64,000 nt of DNA from Thalassotalea atypica. GTDB lineage: Bacteria; Pseudomonadota; Gammaproteobacteria; Enterobacterales; Alteromonadaceae. The notes under the pieces are model-generated. The model searched no databases. It was given only the letters and a program-made list of their open reading frames with translations, and had not been told where the DNA came from. Below, piece after piece: positions 25,870 to 34,413 of the stretch. Made by a program: the position numbers and the translations under genes. The stretch lies in assembly GCF_030295975.1 (NCBI RefSeq), contig NZ_AP027364.1, positions 2,790,001-2,854,000 of the forward strand, written 5' to 3'. Every line of letters begins with the position of its first letter. The first letter of the stretch is position 1.

Positions 25870-26312
25870 TCTAAATCAAACATACATGACATTTTGAAAT
25901 ACAGCGGCTAATTAGGCGGAACCAATATGCAATCAGCTGTTGAACGTAAAGACTCAAAAACATTGAATACATCACCCGTTCATTGACAGGCCTAGTGAAT
26001 TCCTAATAGACACAAAAAGAGATAAACAACTATTCTGTAAACAAATGTCTGACTTTTAGCTTTTTTGCTCGTATATAGCAATTCTCAACAAACTCATTTG
26101 TCGCCCAAAACCTAATCAAAACGAACAAAAACAAAACAAACAACCGTAAAACGTAACAACTTTGTATTTTATTTCGTTAAAAAGCTATTATTCGTATAAT
26201 TTTCATTTTATTCTTCCTGTAATTTTGGGTACTCACAAGGTTTGACAGCTATTTATATTTCTCTTACTCTCAGTCTAAGGAACGAAAAAACACAAATGAA
26301 AAATGGACTTTC
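25870..26312. other. 443-base intergenic region before the chemoreceptor
   Basis: No gene is supported. The right half is very AT-rich and includes the probable promoter and leader of the chemoreceptor gene. A seven-codon open frame (ATG 26296 to TGA 26314-26316) overlaps the chemoreceptor start in an ATGA arrangement. Confidence 0.4.
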
Positions 26313-27866
26313 ATGATGACGAACAAATCAAGCTTTACTTCAGCTAGCGAAGTGACTTTTCCTGTTGACACGCAACTGGTTTCTATCACAGACACCAGCA
26401 GCATTATTACTTATGTCAATGATGCTTTCTGTGAAATCTCTGGTTATAGCCGTGAAGAACTCATAGGCAAGCCGCACAATATGGTACGCCACCCTGACAT
26501 GCCTAAAGCTGCATTTCATGATTTATGGACAAAATTACAAAACGGTGACGCGTGGCGCGGCATGGTAAAAAATCGTTGTAAACACGGTGGCTATTATTGG
26601 GTCGATGCCTACGTGACGCCCTTGTTAGAAGATGGTGTTGTAACGGGATACCAATCCGTTAGAAGTTGTCCAACACCAGAAATGAAGATTAATGCAACAG
26701 CGCTATATCAAAAAATCAACAATGGAAAATCCATAAAAGAATGGACTGTAAGCTATAGAACTAAGTATTTATTAGGTATAGCATTATTTTTATCAACATT
26801 CTTACCTGTCGCTTTGTATTCCGACAACCTTTGGTTTGCGTTCTCGCCTTTGGCACTATTTATTGGACTATCAATAGTCTTTTATCAAGAGTTAGTGCAA
26901 TTACCGAAATTTATTAGCACGGTCAGAGATAACTCGGATAGTCCATCCAGATTGATATACACAGGAAAAGGCGGTGTAAATATCCTCAGTTACCCTGTTG
27001 TGCTGTTAGAAGCAAAAGCCCGGACCATTTTAGGGCGCAGTAAAGATTCTGGCATCAACTTAAGGTTAATCTCTGATGAACTAAAGTCTTCTTCTGATCG
27101 TTCATTAACTGGTTTGATCGAGGAAAACACACATTTAGAGCAACTTGCCACAGCCATTACCCAAATGAGTATCACTATTGAAGAAGTCAGCCAAAACACT
27201 ACTGGCGTATATGACAAGGTGCAAGTGGTTCAAAACAGTTGCATGGAAGCAACCAATGTCGTTAATTCAACACAAACGACGATCAGCGAATTAGCTAAAG
27301 ACGTTGATGGCGCTGCTTCAATGGCAAGTGAATTATCTGCTGATACACAAAATATCGCTTCAGTCATGACGGAAATTCAAGGCATTGCCGATCAAACCAA
27401 TTTGTTAGCATTGAATGCAGCGATTGAGGCGGCAAGAGCTGGAGAGCAAGGTCGTGGTTTCGCTGTCGTTGCTGACGAAGTCAGGACGTTGGCTGGCCGT
27501 ACTCAAATGGCTACCGTACAAATACAATCAACCGTTCAGAAGTTGCAATTAACATTAGAGCAATGGAGTCAACTAATGTTGACCAGCAAAACAAATGCTC
27601 AAACTTGTCAGGAAGAGTCGGCTCAAGCACAAAATGCAATAGACAAAATTGTTGAAATGATGGGCGAACTTCAAGATATGACCGCGCAAATATCTACTGC
27701 ATCAGAAGAGCAAAGTGTCGTTGCCAATCAAATAACAGAAAGTGTTCACACCATTCAGTCAATTTCACAAGAAAACACCAACATATCAAGAGAAGTCAAT
27801 GAAAATGGTACTTCTGTTAACAATAATGTCGATAACTTAGAGCGCTTAAGTAGCACGTTCGGCTAA
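26313..27866 (+). CDS. PAS-domain methyl-accepting chemotaxis protein (Aer-like)
   Basis: The protein has 517 residues. An N-terminal PAS domain (about 15-125) has [19 protein letters not shown] and [17 protein letters not shown], the motifs of FAD-binding Aer-type sensors. Two close transmembrane segments follow (about 150-195) with almost no periplasmic loop, so sensing is cytoplasmic. The C-terminal signalling domain has the conserved hairpin tip ([19 protein letters not shown]) and methylation helices on both sides. It probably mediates energy or oxygen taxis. The start ATG-ATG at 26313/26316 overlaps the stop of a seven-codon frame. A hairpin after the gene (27921-27952) is shared with gtrA. 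Confidence 0.85.
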   Translation: MMTNKSSFTSASEVTFPVDTQLVSITDTSSIITYVNDAFCEISGYSREELIGKPHNMVRHPDMPKAAFHDLWTKLQNGDAWRGMVKNRCKHGGYYWVDAYVTPLLEDGVVTGYQSVRSCPTPEMKINATALYQKINNGKSIKEWTVSYRTKYLLGIALFLSTFLPVALYSDNLWFAFSPLALFIGLSIVFYQELVQLPKFISTVRDNSDSPSRLIYTGKGGVNILSYPVVLLEAKARTILGRSKDSGINLRLISDELKSSSDRSLTGLIEENTHLEQLATAITQMSITIEEVSQNTTGVYDKVQVVQNSCMEATNVVNSTQTTISELAKDVDGAASMASELSADTQNIASVMTEIQGIADQTNLLALNAAIEAARAGEQGRGFAVVADEVRTLAGRTQMATVQIQSTVQKLQLTLEQWSQLMLTSKTNAQTCQEESAQAQNAIDKIVEMMGELQDMTAQISTASEEQSVVANQITESVHTIQSISQENTNISREVNENGTSVNNNVDNLERLSSTFG

Positions 27867-27920
27867 GCTTCGCATACACATTTACGTGTCTGGTTGATGT
27901 TTGCTCAGAAACGTTAACAA

Positions 27921-27952
27921 AGCCACCTCTTGTTTTCAAAAAAGAGGTGGCT
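27921..27952. terminator. bidirectional hairpin between chemoreceptor and gtrA-like gene
   Basis: AGCCACCTCTT (27921-27931) pairs perfectly with AAGAGGTGGCT (27942-27952). It lies between convergent genes; no strong T tract follows. Confidence 0.7.
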
Positions 27953-27994
27953 GAACACAATTAACCATCATCAATAAGTAAACAGCGTCGCCAT

Positions 27995-28363
27995 CTACAC
28001 AAAAACAACCTTTTTTGATACATAGTAGTTGCACACCATGCCAACTAGAATGCCTGCAATAAATGCCACACTTAAAGGTGATTCGGCAAACAATAGTATT
28101 TGAAATATCGAGTAATTAAACAGAAAACTAAAGCTGGCACAGCAACAGTGCTTAGCTAGTTGATGCTTAGAATTTGCTCGACTAGCGTCAGTGAAAGTAA
28201 AATATCGATTACCCAGCCATGTACATAACATCGCACATAAGAATGATGCACTTCTCGCAACAGGGTAAGGCAAGATCAATGACGTAATTAGTATGTAAAA
28301 AATACTCGCATCGACAACAAAACCCACACCACCAACAACGGCGAAACGACTAAAAATCAACAT
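27995..28363 (-). CDS. GtrA family membrane protein (putative glycolipid flippase)
   Basis: The protein has 122 residues with four transmembrane helices. The N-terminus FSRFAVVGGVGFVVDASIFYIL and the middle CTWLGNRYFTF are the GtrA signature blocks. GtrA proteins move polyprenyl-phosphate sugars across the inner membrane for O-antigen or teichoic-acid glycosylation. The gene is divergent from a GT2 gene that would make such a lipid-linked sugar and a GT39 gene that would use it, so the three form a plausible glycan-modification set. The start codon gives MLIFSRFAVVGG. Confidence 0.85.
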   Translation of the reverse strand: MLIFSRFAVVGGVGFVVDASIFYILITSLILPYPVARSASFLCAMLCTWLGNRYFTFTDASRANSKHQLAKHCCCASFSFLFNYSIFQILLFAESPLSVAFIAGILVGMVCNYYVSKKVVFV

Positions 28364-28413
28364 ATATTCCTCACTTTAAAACCCCATTATTCACCTACAA
28401 ATGTCCATAAAAC

Positions 28414-28442
28414 GTCTAAAGGATTATTGACATTTTTTAGAC
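28414..28442. promoter_or_regulatory. inverted repeat in the gtrA/GT2 divergent promoter
   Basis: GTCTAAA (28414-28420) and TTTAGAC (28436-28442) are perfect 7-base arms with 15 bases between them. The repeat overlaps a TTGACA-like -35 box (28427-28432) for the GT2 operon. It may be an operator, for instance for the response regulator encoded downstream. Confidence 0.35.
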
Positions 28443-28488
28443 TTGAGCTCAATTACACTGCTTGGCATCAATATATGAGGATTCATTC

Positions 28489-29502
28489 ATGCAGTTAGTT
28501 TCAAGCCAAGCAAAGTCCATTAACTCATCATTTAAAGCAGAGCCGATAACGCTAAGCATCATAGTAGCGGCGTACAATGAAGCCGAAATGTTGCCATTGT
28601 TTCATTACGAATTATCAAAAGTGCTGGCAACATTACCGAACGAAAACATTGAAATTTTATATATAAATGACGGGAGCGAAGATCAAACATGGCAAGTAAT
28701 GCAACAACTTCCAGCCCATCATGCAACGATTGAATTGATAAATTTAAGTAGGAATTTTGGAAAAGAGGCAGCAATGACAGCCGGTCTTGATTTAGCTAAA
28801 GGACAATCAGCTATTCTTTTAGATGCAGATTTACAAGACCCGCCAGAGCTCATACCCCAGATGCTTGCAACGTGGCGTGAAGGAGCTGATGTCGTCAATA
28901 TGAAGCGTAAAGAGCGACTCGGGGAGTCCAGTTTAAAAAAACTATCTGCCCATCTATATTATCGTTTACTCGCCCAACTTTCCGACGTAAAAATTGAAAA
29001 AGATGTTGGAGATTTTCGTTTATTGAGTAGAAGAGTGATTGACGAAATTAAAAACTTGCCCGAGAGAAATCGATACATGAAAGGCATCATGGCTTGGCCT
29101 GGCTTTAAACAAACCGTCATCACTTTTGACCGTCCCGAGCGCGCCGCAGGTGAAACAAAATGGTCATTCATACAATTGGTACAATTAGGGTTATCTGGCA
29201 TTACGTCTTTCAGCGTTCGCCCTCTTCGCATAGCCACTTGGCTCGGCATACTCGTGTCTGCTTCAGCTTTTATATTCAGTCTTTTCGTTTTCATAAAAGC
29301 CTTACTTCTTGGCGACCCCGTTGCTGGATACCCATCATTGATGCTAGTACAGCTTTGGCTAGGCGGTGTTCAGCTTATGGCCATAGGGTTACTCGGGGAA
29401 TATGTTGGTCGAATTTTCACCGAAACAAAACAGCGACCAGTTTACTTAGTGATGGAAAACCTCAGTAAAAAAGCACAAAAGGCTGGCATTATGCATGGAT
29501 AA
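28489..29502 (+). CDS. GT2 glycosyltransferase (GtrB/DPM1-like polyprenyl-phosphate sugar transferase)
   Basis: The protein has 337 residues. The GT-A domain has LSIIVAAYNEAEMLPLF, YINDGSEDQTW, NLSRNFGKEAAMTAGLD, the metal-binding LLDADLQDPPELIPQM and KRKERLGES. Two C-terminal transmembrane helices (about 235-260 and 275-300) anchor it, as in GtrB, ArnC and dolichyl-phosphate mannose synthases. It should transfer a sugar from a nucleotide donor to undecaprenyl phosphate on the cytoplasmic face. ATG 28489 with GAGG is preferred to TTG 28462. It overlaps the next gene by 8 bases, so the two are translationally coupled. Confidence 0.87.
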   Translation: MQLVSSQAKSINSSFKAEPITLSIIVAAYNEAEMLPLFHYELSKVLATLPNENIEILYINDGSEDQTWQVMQQLPAHHATIELINLSRNFGKEAAMTAGLDLAKGQSAILLDADLQDPPELIPQMLATWREGADVVNMKRKERLGESSLKKLSAHLYYRLLAQLSDVKIEKDVGDFRLLSRRVIDEIKNLPERNRYMKGIMAWPGFKQTVITFDRPERAAGETKWSFIQLVQLGLSGITSFSVRPLRIATWLGILVSASAFIFSLFVFIKALLLGDPVAGYPSLMLVQLWLGGVQLMAIGLLGEYVGRIFTETKQRPVYLVMENLSKKAQKAGIMHG

Positions 29503-30916
29503 GCTATTCACCAACCAATCACAGACATCCAAGCTCATTATAGGTTTGGTCTTCACTTTTATTGTGGTTCGGCTAGGCTCACTTGGACTTTATCCGTTCT
29601 TTGATTCAACGGAAGCCCGTTACGGCGAAATTGCCCGCATCATGATGGAAACTCAAAACTGGATCACCCCCTTTTTTGACTATGATGTGCCCTTCTGGGG
29701 TAAGCCGCCTATGCATACTTGGGCTAGTGCCGCGAGCTTTCAACTATTAGGTATATCAGAGTTTAGTGGTCGATTGCCGCATTTTATCGCAGCACTGGCG
29801 ACACTTTTAACAATATTCGTTTTTGCCAAACGTCATATTAGTCATCATACGGCACTCATTGCTGCTCTTATTCTTATATCAAGCATTGGATTCATTATTG
29901 CTGGAGGTATGGTGATGACTGACGCCATATTGACCTTATCTATTTCCATGGCTATGGTCAGCTTTTGGCATAACTACACAGTGTCTACATCCACCAAAGC
30001 TGGCTATCTATTTTTTATCGCTTTAGCCCTGGGCATGTTAGTCAAAGGGCCTGTCGCTATTGTAATCATCGGTATTGCACTGGTCATCTGGAGCGTTGCT
30101 AATCACTGTTTTTGGCAAGCTATAGCCTCACTGCCTTGGACTAAAGGGTTACTGATATTTTCAGTATTAACCTTGCCTTGGTACATACAAGCTGAAATAG
30201 CTACGCCCGGCTTTTTAGAATATTTTTTATGGGGCGAGCACGTTCAACGCTTTTTAGACCCTGGTTGGCAAGGCGATTTATACGGGAGCGCCCATAAAAA
30301 GGCGAAAGGCACAATTTGGCTTTTTGGTCTACTTATCGCTTTTCCATGGTCTTTTATCGCTTTGCACCATTTACTTAAATCGTGGCGAAGAAAGACCCTA
30401 ACAAGAAAAAATACTAACAAGGCACTCAACAATTACTTAGTCGCGTGGTTTTTAGCGCCGATGGTGCTGTTTACTTTTGCCGGAAATACATTGCCAATAT
30501 ATGTTTTACCCGGAGTACCTGCATTTGCTTTGTGGTTAGCGCCAAAGTGTTCATCCATAAAACAAGTGATAATGACGAGCTTATTATCGTTAATTATTAT
30601 TATATGTTTGCTCTGCATTATCATTGGTGGGGGAACAACAAAAAAAAGTCACGTTGATTTAATTGGCAATAATGCTTTAAAAGAAAGTGTACCGCTTTAT
30701 TATTGGAATAAACGTCCTTTTTCAGCCCGTTTTTATTCTCGTGGCAAGGCTGCATTGTTAACAGAGCATCAGCAAATCGCTAAAGCTCTTTCCACAGATC
30801 AGCAATTCTTATTCGCGATTCGCACTAAAGAAGTCAACAGTCTAAAGTCAGTTATCGACCAAGCTTGTTCTGCGATCAATAAGTCTGGCAAATTCACTTT
30901 ATTTAGTTGCAATTAA
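29495..30916 (+). CDS. GT39 (ArnT/PMT-like) membrane glycosyltransferase
   Basis: The protein has 473 residues with about a dozen transmembrane helices. The first periplasmic loop has FFDSTEARYGEIARIMMET, the acidic catalytic motif of PMT_2/ArnT enzymes, and WGKPPMHTW follows, as in that family. These enzymes transfer a sugar from a polyprenyl-phosphate donor to lipid A, a glycan or a protein on the outer side of the inner membrane. The gene overlaps the GT2 gene by 8 bases, so donor synthesis and transfer are coupled. No arnA/B/D genes are nearby, so aminoarabinose is not indicated; the acceptor is unknown. Confidence 0.82.
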   Translation: MDKLFTNQSQTSKLIIGLVFTFIVVRLGSLGLYPFFDSTEARYGEIARIMMETQNWITPFFDYDVPFWGKPPMHTWASAASFQLLGISEFSGRLPHFIAALATLLTIFVFAKRHISHHTALIAALILISSIGFIIAGGMVMTDAILTLSISMAMVSFWHNYTVSTSTKAGYLFFIALALGMLVKGPVAIVIIGIALVIWSVANHCFWQAIASLPWTKGLLIFSVLTLPWYIQAEIATPGFLEYFLWGEHVQRFLDPGWQGDLYGSAHKKAKGTIWLFGLLIAFPWSFIALHHLLKSWRRKTLTRKNTNKALNNYLVAWFLAPMVLFTFAGNTLPIYVLPGVPAFALWLAPKCSSIKQVIMTSLLSLIIIICLLCIIIGGGTTKKSHVDLIGNNALKESVPLYYWNKRPFSARFYSRGKAALLTEHQQIAKALSTDQQFLFAIRTKEVNSLKSVIDQACSAINKSGKFTLFSCN

Positions 30917-30926
30917 CCTTAATAAT

Positions 30927-31625
30927 ATGGAAAAAATGACTGAGACGATAGAGCACATGAATGTCCTGCTAGTAGAAGACAGTAAACAAGTTGCTGACGT
31001 AATTTACGAATATTTCGAGGACACTGAAATAGAACTAGACTACGCAGCGACGGGCACTCGTGGATTAACCTTAGCTCAGCAAAACTCATATCAATGCATA
31101 ATCCTAGATATTATGTTACCCGGTATCGATGGTCTTACGCTCTGTAAGACATTAAGAGATGCTGGTAATAACTGTCCCATTATTATGCTTACCGCGCGTG
31201 ATACAAACCAAGACATGCTTGAAGGGCTCAATATTGGTGCAGACGATTACATCGTCAAGCCGTTTGATTTGGAATTACTTGAGGCAAGAATTACTGCGGT
31301 CGTGCGCAGAAGCAGTGGCTTAGGTTTTAAGAATTCGCTAACCGTTGGTGAGCTTTCCATCGATTTAAAATCTCATTGTGTTACCCGTCAAGGCAAGCGG
31401 GTTTCTTTAAACCCAAGCGGCTTCAAAATCCTCAAGCTACTGTGTGAACATCACCCCAATTTAGTAACAAGAGAAGCAATAGAAAGTGTACTTTGGCCAG
31501 ATGAACTGCCAGACCAAGACATATTGCGTAAGCACATTTATCAGTTACGCTCGAAAATAGATAAACCATTTGATCGTGAAATGATTATTACCGTCCCCAA
31601 ACAAGGGTATAAAATTGAGCAATAA
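30927..31625 (+). CDS. OmpR/QseB-type response regulator
   Basis: The protein has 232 residues. The receiver domain (about 11-120) has LLVEDSKQ, the phosphoacceptor Asp in ILDIMLPGIDGL, Thr in MLTARD and Lys in DDYIVKPFD. The C-terminal winged helix (about 135-230) is of OmpR type (FKILKLLCEHHPNLVTREAIES, then LRKHIYQLRSKIDKPF). It is 10 bases after the GT39 gene and 1 base before the kinase gene, so all four are probably one operon. The start may also be the ATG at 30936 or 30957; none has a clear ribosome site. Confidence 0.87.
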   Translation: MEKMTETIEHMNVLLVEDSKQVADVIYEYFEDTEIELDYAATGTRGLTLAQQNSYQCIILDIMLPGIDGLTLCKTLRDAGNNCPIIMLTARDTNQDMLEGLNIGADDYIVKPFDLELLEARITAVVRRSSGLGFKNSLTVGELSIDLKSHCVTRQGKRVSLNPSGFKILKLLCEHHPNLVTREAIESVLWPDELPDQDILRKHIYQLRSKIDKPFDREMIITVPKQGYKIEQ

Positions 31626-31626
31626 A

Positions 31627-32865
31627 ATGACGTCAATCAACGAGGCAACTATTGCCAAAAAAATTACCCATGTTTTTCTTATCGGCGCTGCATTATTACT
31701 GATATGTTACGGATTTTTGTTTAAAAATGCCGTGCTACTTACTGAGAACAAAACCGGTATGCACCGCTTGTTTATCATAGCGCCGCACTACCTATCACAA
31801 TATGAGCATGGTACGACAGATATCATCAAAATCGATCCCTTGCTGACCAGTTATGGTCACTTCCAGCAATTGCCAACAAAAATTAAACAAGTCATCACAC
31901 CGGAGTGGGTTGGTGTAGATTCATTACATTTTGAAGAAGATGACAGTGAGTTTGCCATTGTCGCTCAAAAAGTAGCAGGAAGAACGGTTTACCTGTTAGA
32001 AAATGTTGATGCGGTTGAGTGGAGTGATGATGTGTTTATTCTTCTTGAGTTTATATTGCTAGTATTCGGCATTTTTTTATTTTTGGTCGCGGCATTCGCG
32101 ATTGTTTACCGCGCCAGAAAGATTGCTGAGCCGTTTACGCATTTGGCCGAGCAATTATCAAAAGACTCAGGGGAGACATTTGAAAAGATTTCCGCTACGG
32201 GAATGGAAACGCTTGAACTTAATCGAACGCTTGCCGCAATAAATAATTACCGTGAAAAAATTGCTTACTCGATACAAAGAGAACAATCATTTACTCGTTA
32301 TGTCAGTCATGAATTGCGCACCCCCATGACGGTTATTAAAGGCTGCATCAGCATATTAAGAAAGCAGAAAAATAGCGCCGTAGAAAAGCAGTGTCAAAGA
32401 ATTAACGACGCAATTGATGAAATGCAATCACTCACCCATACCTTTTTATTGTTGGCACGCGAAGAGTCTGAACAGCCTAGCGAATTAATAGTCAGTCAAG
32501 AATATATTGATGGACAACTAGAAGATTTAGCCAGCTATATCGACAACAATCAATGCCTTGTTAATGTTCAAGTGCTTAACAACGTGACATTACATGTTGA
32601 GCCTATTCTGTTGAATGCGATTATCAAAAATTTACTAATCAATGCAATTAACTGCACACCAAGCGGACAAATCACCCTATTTGTTGATAGAAGCCAATTA
32701 TCCGTCGTAGACAATGGTAGCGGCTTAGACAGTAAACACCGAGGATATGAAGGCTTTGGCATTGGTTTGGTCATTGTTAAAGACATATGCGAGAAATACC
32801 AATGGCATTTCTCGCTTTGCAATAACGATGATTCCGGCTGCACTGCCAAGGTAGAGTTTAATTAA
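31627..32865 (+). CDS. sensor histidine kinase
   Basis: The protein has 412 residues. There are two transmembrane helices (about 12-32 and 138-160) with a periplasmic sensor of about 105 residues between, then a linker and the kinase core: H box YVSHELRTPMTVIKG, N box NAIIKNLLINAINCT, G1 VVDNGSGLD and G2 GFGIGLVIVK. It pairs with the response regulator whose stop codon is 1 base upstream. The sensed signal is unknown; its place after the glycosyltransferase genes suggests control of envelope modification. It ends 8 bases inside the convergent trehalase fragment. Confidence 0.87.
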   Translation: MTSINEATIAKKITHVFLIGAALLLICYGFLFKNAVLLTENKTGMHRLFIIAPHYLSQYEHGTTDIIKIDPLLTSYGHFQQLPTKIKQVITPEWVGVDSLHFEEDDSEFAIVAQKVAGRTVYLLENVDAVEWSDDVFILLEFILLVFGIFLFLVAAFAIVYRARKIAEPFTHLAEQLSKDSGETFEKISATGMETLELNRTLAAINNYREKIAYSIQREQSFTRYVSHELRTPMTVIKGCISILRKQKNSAVEKQCQRINDAIDEMQSLTHTFLLLAREESEQPSELIVSQEYIDGQLEDLASYIDNNQCLVNVQVLNNVTLHVEPILLNAIIKNLLINAINCTPSGQITLFVDRSQLSVVDNGSGLDSKHRGYEGFGIGLVIVKDICEKYQWHFSLCNNDDSGCTAKVEFN

Positions 32866-33280
32866 CGGATGACATTATTTTCGCAAAGGCTTGGTAAACA
32901 CCATTTGTCCATCCAAAGCCTTCTTGCACGTCATACTCTCCGCCGCTAGCTTTACTTCGCTGCTCACAAACATTGTATTTTTCCATCAACTTACCGGTTT
33001 GTTTGAAGTAGATTTCAACAGTGTTCTGCCATCGCTTTAAAATGGTATTTGCTAAATCCTGATGTTGATATTTGGATAAGCCATTGACGACAAACCAGTG
33101 CAAAGGGGCCCAACCGTTCGGGGCGTCCCACTGCTGTTCACTATTAGAGCAAGTCGTAACGAGTCCCCCCTGTTGCAGAAATTGTGCAGCTAACACACCT
33201 GCTACGTATTCCGCTTGTTGCTCGCTCGCAAGTTCAACAAACAGTGGTAAAACACCGGCAAGAGATGTTAACGGGTATTG
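32858..33280 (-). pseudogene. trehalase (GH37), C-terminal fragment
   Basis: On the minus strand the frame reads YPLTSLAGVLPLFVELAS, then EQQWDAPNGWAPLHWFVVNGL, TGKLMEKYNV, GGEYDVQEGFGWTNGV. These are the last conserved blocks of GH37 trehalases, including QWDAPNGWAP and the GGGGEY..QEGFGWTNGV signature. About 140 residues remain out of the usual 500 or more, and there is no start. Homology ends near 33275, where the + strand becomes coding for a TonB-dependent receptor that also lacks its 5' part. Confidence 0.75.
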
Positions 33281-34227
33281 ATTGTAATGATAATCAAGAC
33301 AGTTGCGGTTGGAATTACGATATCAATAGTATTGGTGATGGTTCAACCAAAGCATTCTATTTAACGGGTTCTTATGAAATCAATGATCAATTGACCATAG
33401 ATGCGGGCCTTCGTAGTAAAAACCACCAAATCGATTACACGGTTGACGAAGGGTTAGACGGTAAGATCACGAAAGCCGTTTCTTATGATGAGACCGAACT
33501 TGCTTGGACTGCTGGTATTAACTGGATGTTTACCCCTAAACAAGGCGTGTTCGCACGTATCAGTGACGGTAGCAAAATGCCTTTCTTTGATGACTTCAGG
33601 GATAACTATGGCGCATATCAAAACGGTGAGGACTTGATCAAAGAAGTCACTCAGTATGAATTGGGTTATAAAATTTCAAGTGATGATTATGAGCTCTACG
33701 CTACAGGCTTTTTTAACGAAGTAAAAGGCGATACATTTGTCTCGCAACCTGGTGCACCAGCAGAAGTACTCACTAATGAGGCTTACGGTATCGAGTTAGA
33801 CTTTAATTACTATAGCGATAATGGCTTTTCATTGAACTTAAATTCAACGGTGCAGGAAACAGAAATCACCGAAAGTCCAGCAAACGAAGGTAATGAAGCC
33901 CAGCGTCAGCCTAGCTGGCAAGTGCGTATGATGCCAAGCTATGACATCGAAATGGACAACGGCATGTATGCAACTATTTACGGCACCCTTTCAGCGGTCG
34001 GTGATCGTTACGCAAACAATGAGAACAGTGTCACTTTAGAGGGCTACGAAAAAGTTGATCTGGGCGTGATTTTCAATGTCACTGATGAAGTACAGATGCA
34101 ATTTGCGGTTAATAACTTAACCGATGAAGAAGCATTAACCGAAGGCGACCCGCGTGATTCATTGTCATCTAATGGCCGCTATATACTGCCTAGAACAATC
34201 GACTTTAGCGAGAGCTACGAGTTCTAA
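33275..34227 (+). pseudogene. TonB-dependent receptor, C-terminal fragment
   Basis: From about 33275 the frame encodes the C-terminal third of an outer-membrane beta-barrel receptor: AFYLTGSYEINDQLTIDAGLR, AWTAGINWMFTPKQGVFARIS, a run of amphipathic strands, MQFAVNNLTDEEALTEGDPR and the final FSESYEF ending in an aromatic residue, as barrels do. The plug, TonB box and signal peptide are missing. The frame is open to 33184, but that part is antisense to trehalase and not receptor sequence. It could once have served a trehalose- or glucan-uptake locus together with the trehalase. A terminator follows at 34306-34340. Confidence 0.75.
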
Positions 34228-34305
34228 TCCAATAAATCAGTCGATATTTGGTCCAATCCTTGGATTGAACAAATAAAAATCTGTCGACCGTTCTTCTTAA
34301 TATTC

Positions 34306-34340
34306 AAAAGGCTCTTGAAATAATTCTGGAGTCTTTTTTA
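34306..34340 (+). terminator. hairpin terminator after the receptor fragment
   Basis: AAAAGGCTC (34306-34314) pairs with GAGTCTTTT (34329-34337, one mismatch), followed by a T run. Confidence 0.6.
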
Positions 34341-34413
34341 TTTTGCACTCATTTGCCCTATTTATTGAGGCCTTACCTAAACTCACTTTCTGGTCATGCG
34401 AGACCAAGCCCTG

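Noticed and set aside
33184-33274. N-terminal part of the open frame joined to the TonB receptor fragment
   Set aside because: It is the antisense of conserved trehalase sequence, so it is not receptor coding DNA even though the frame is open.
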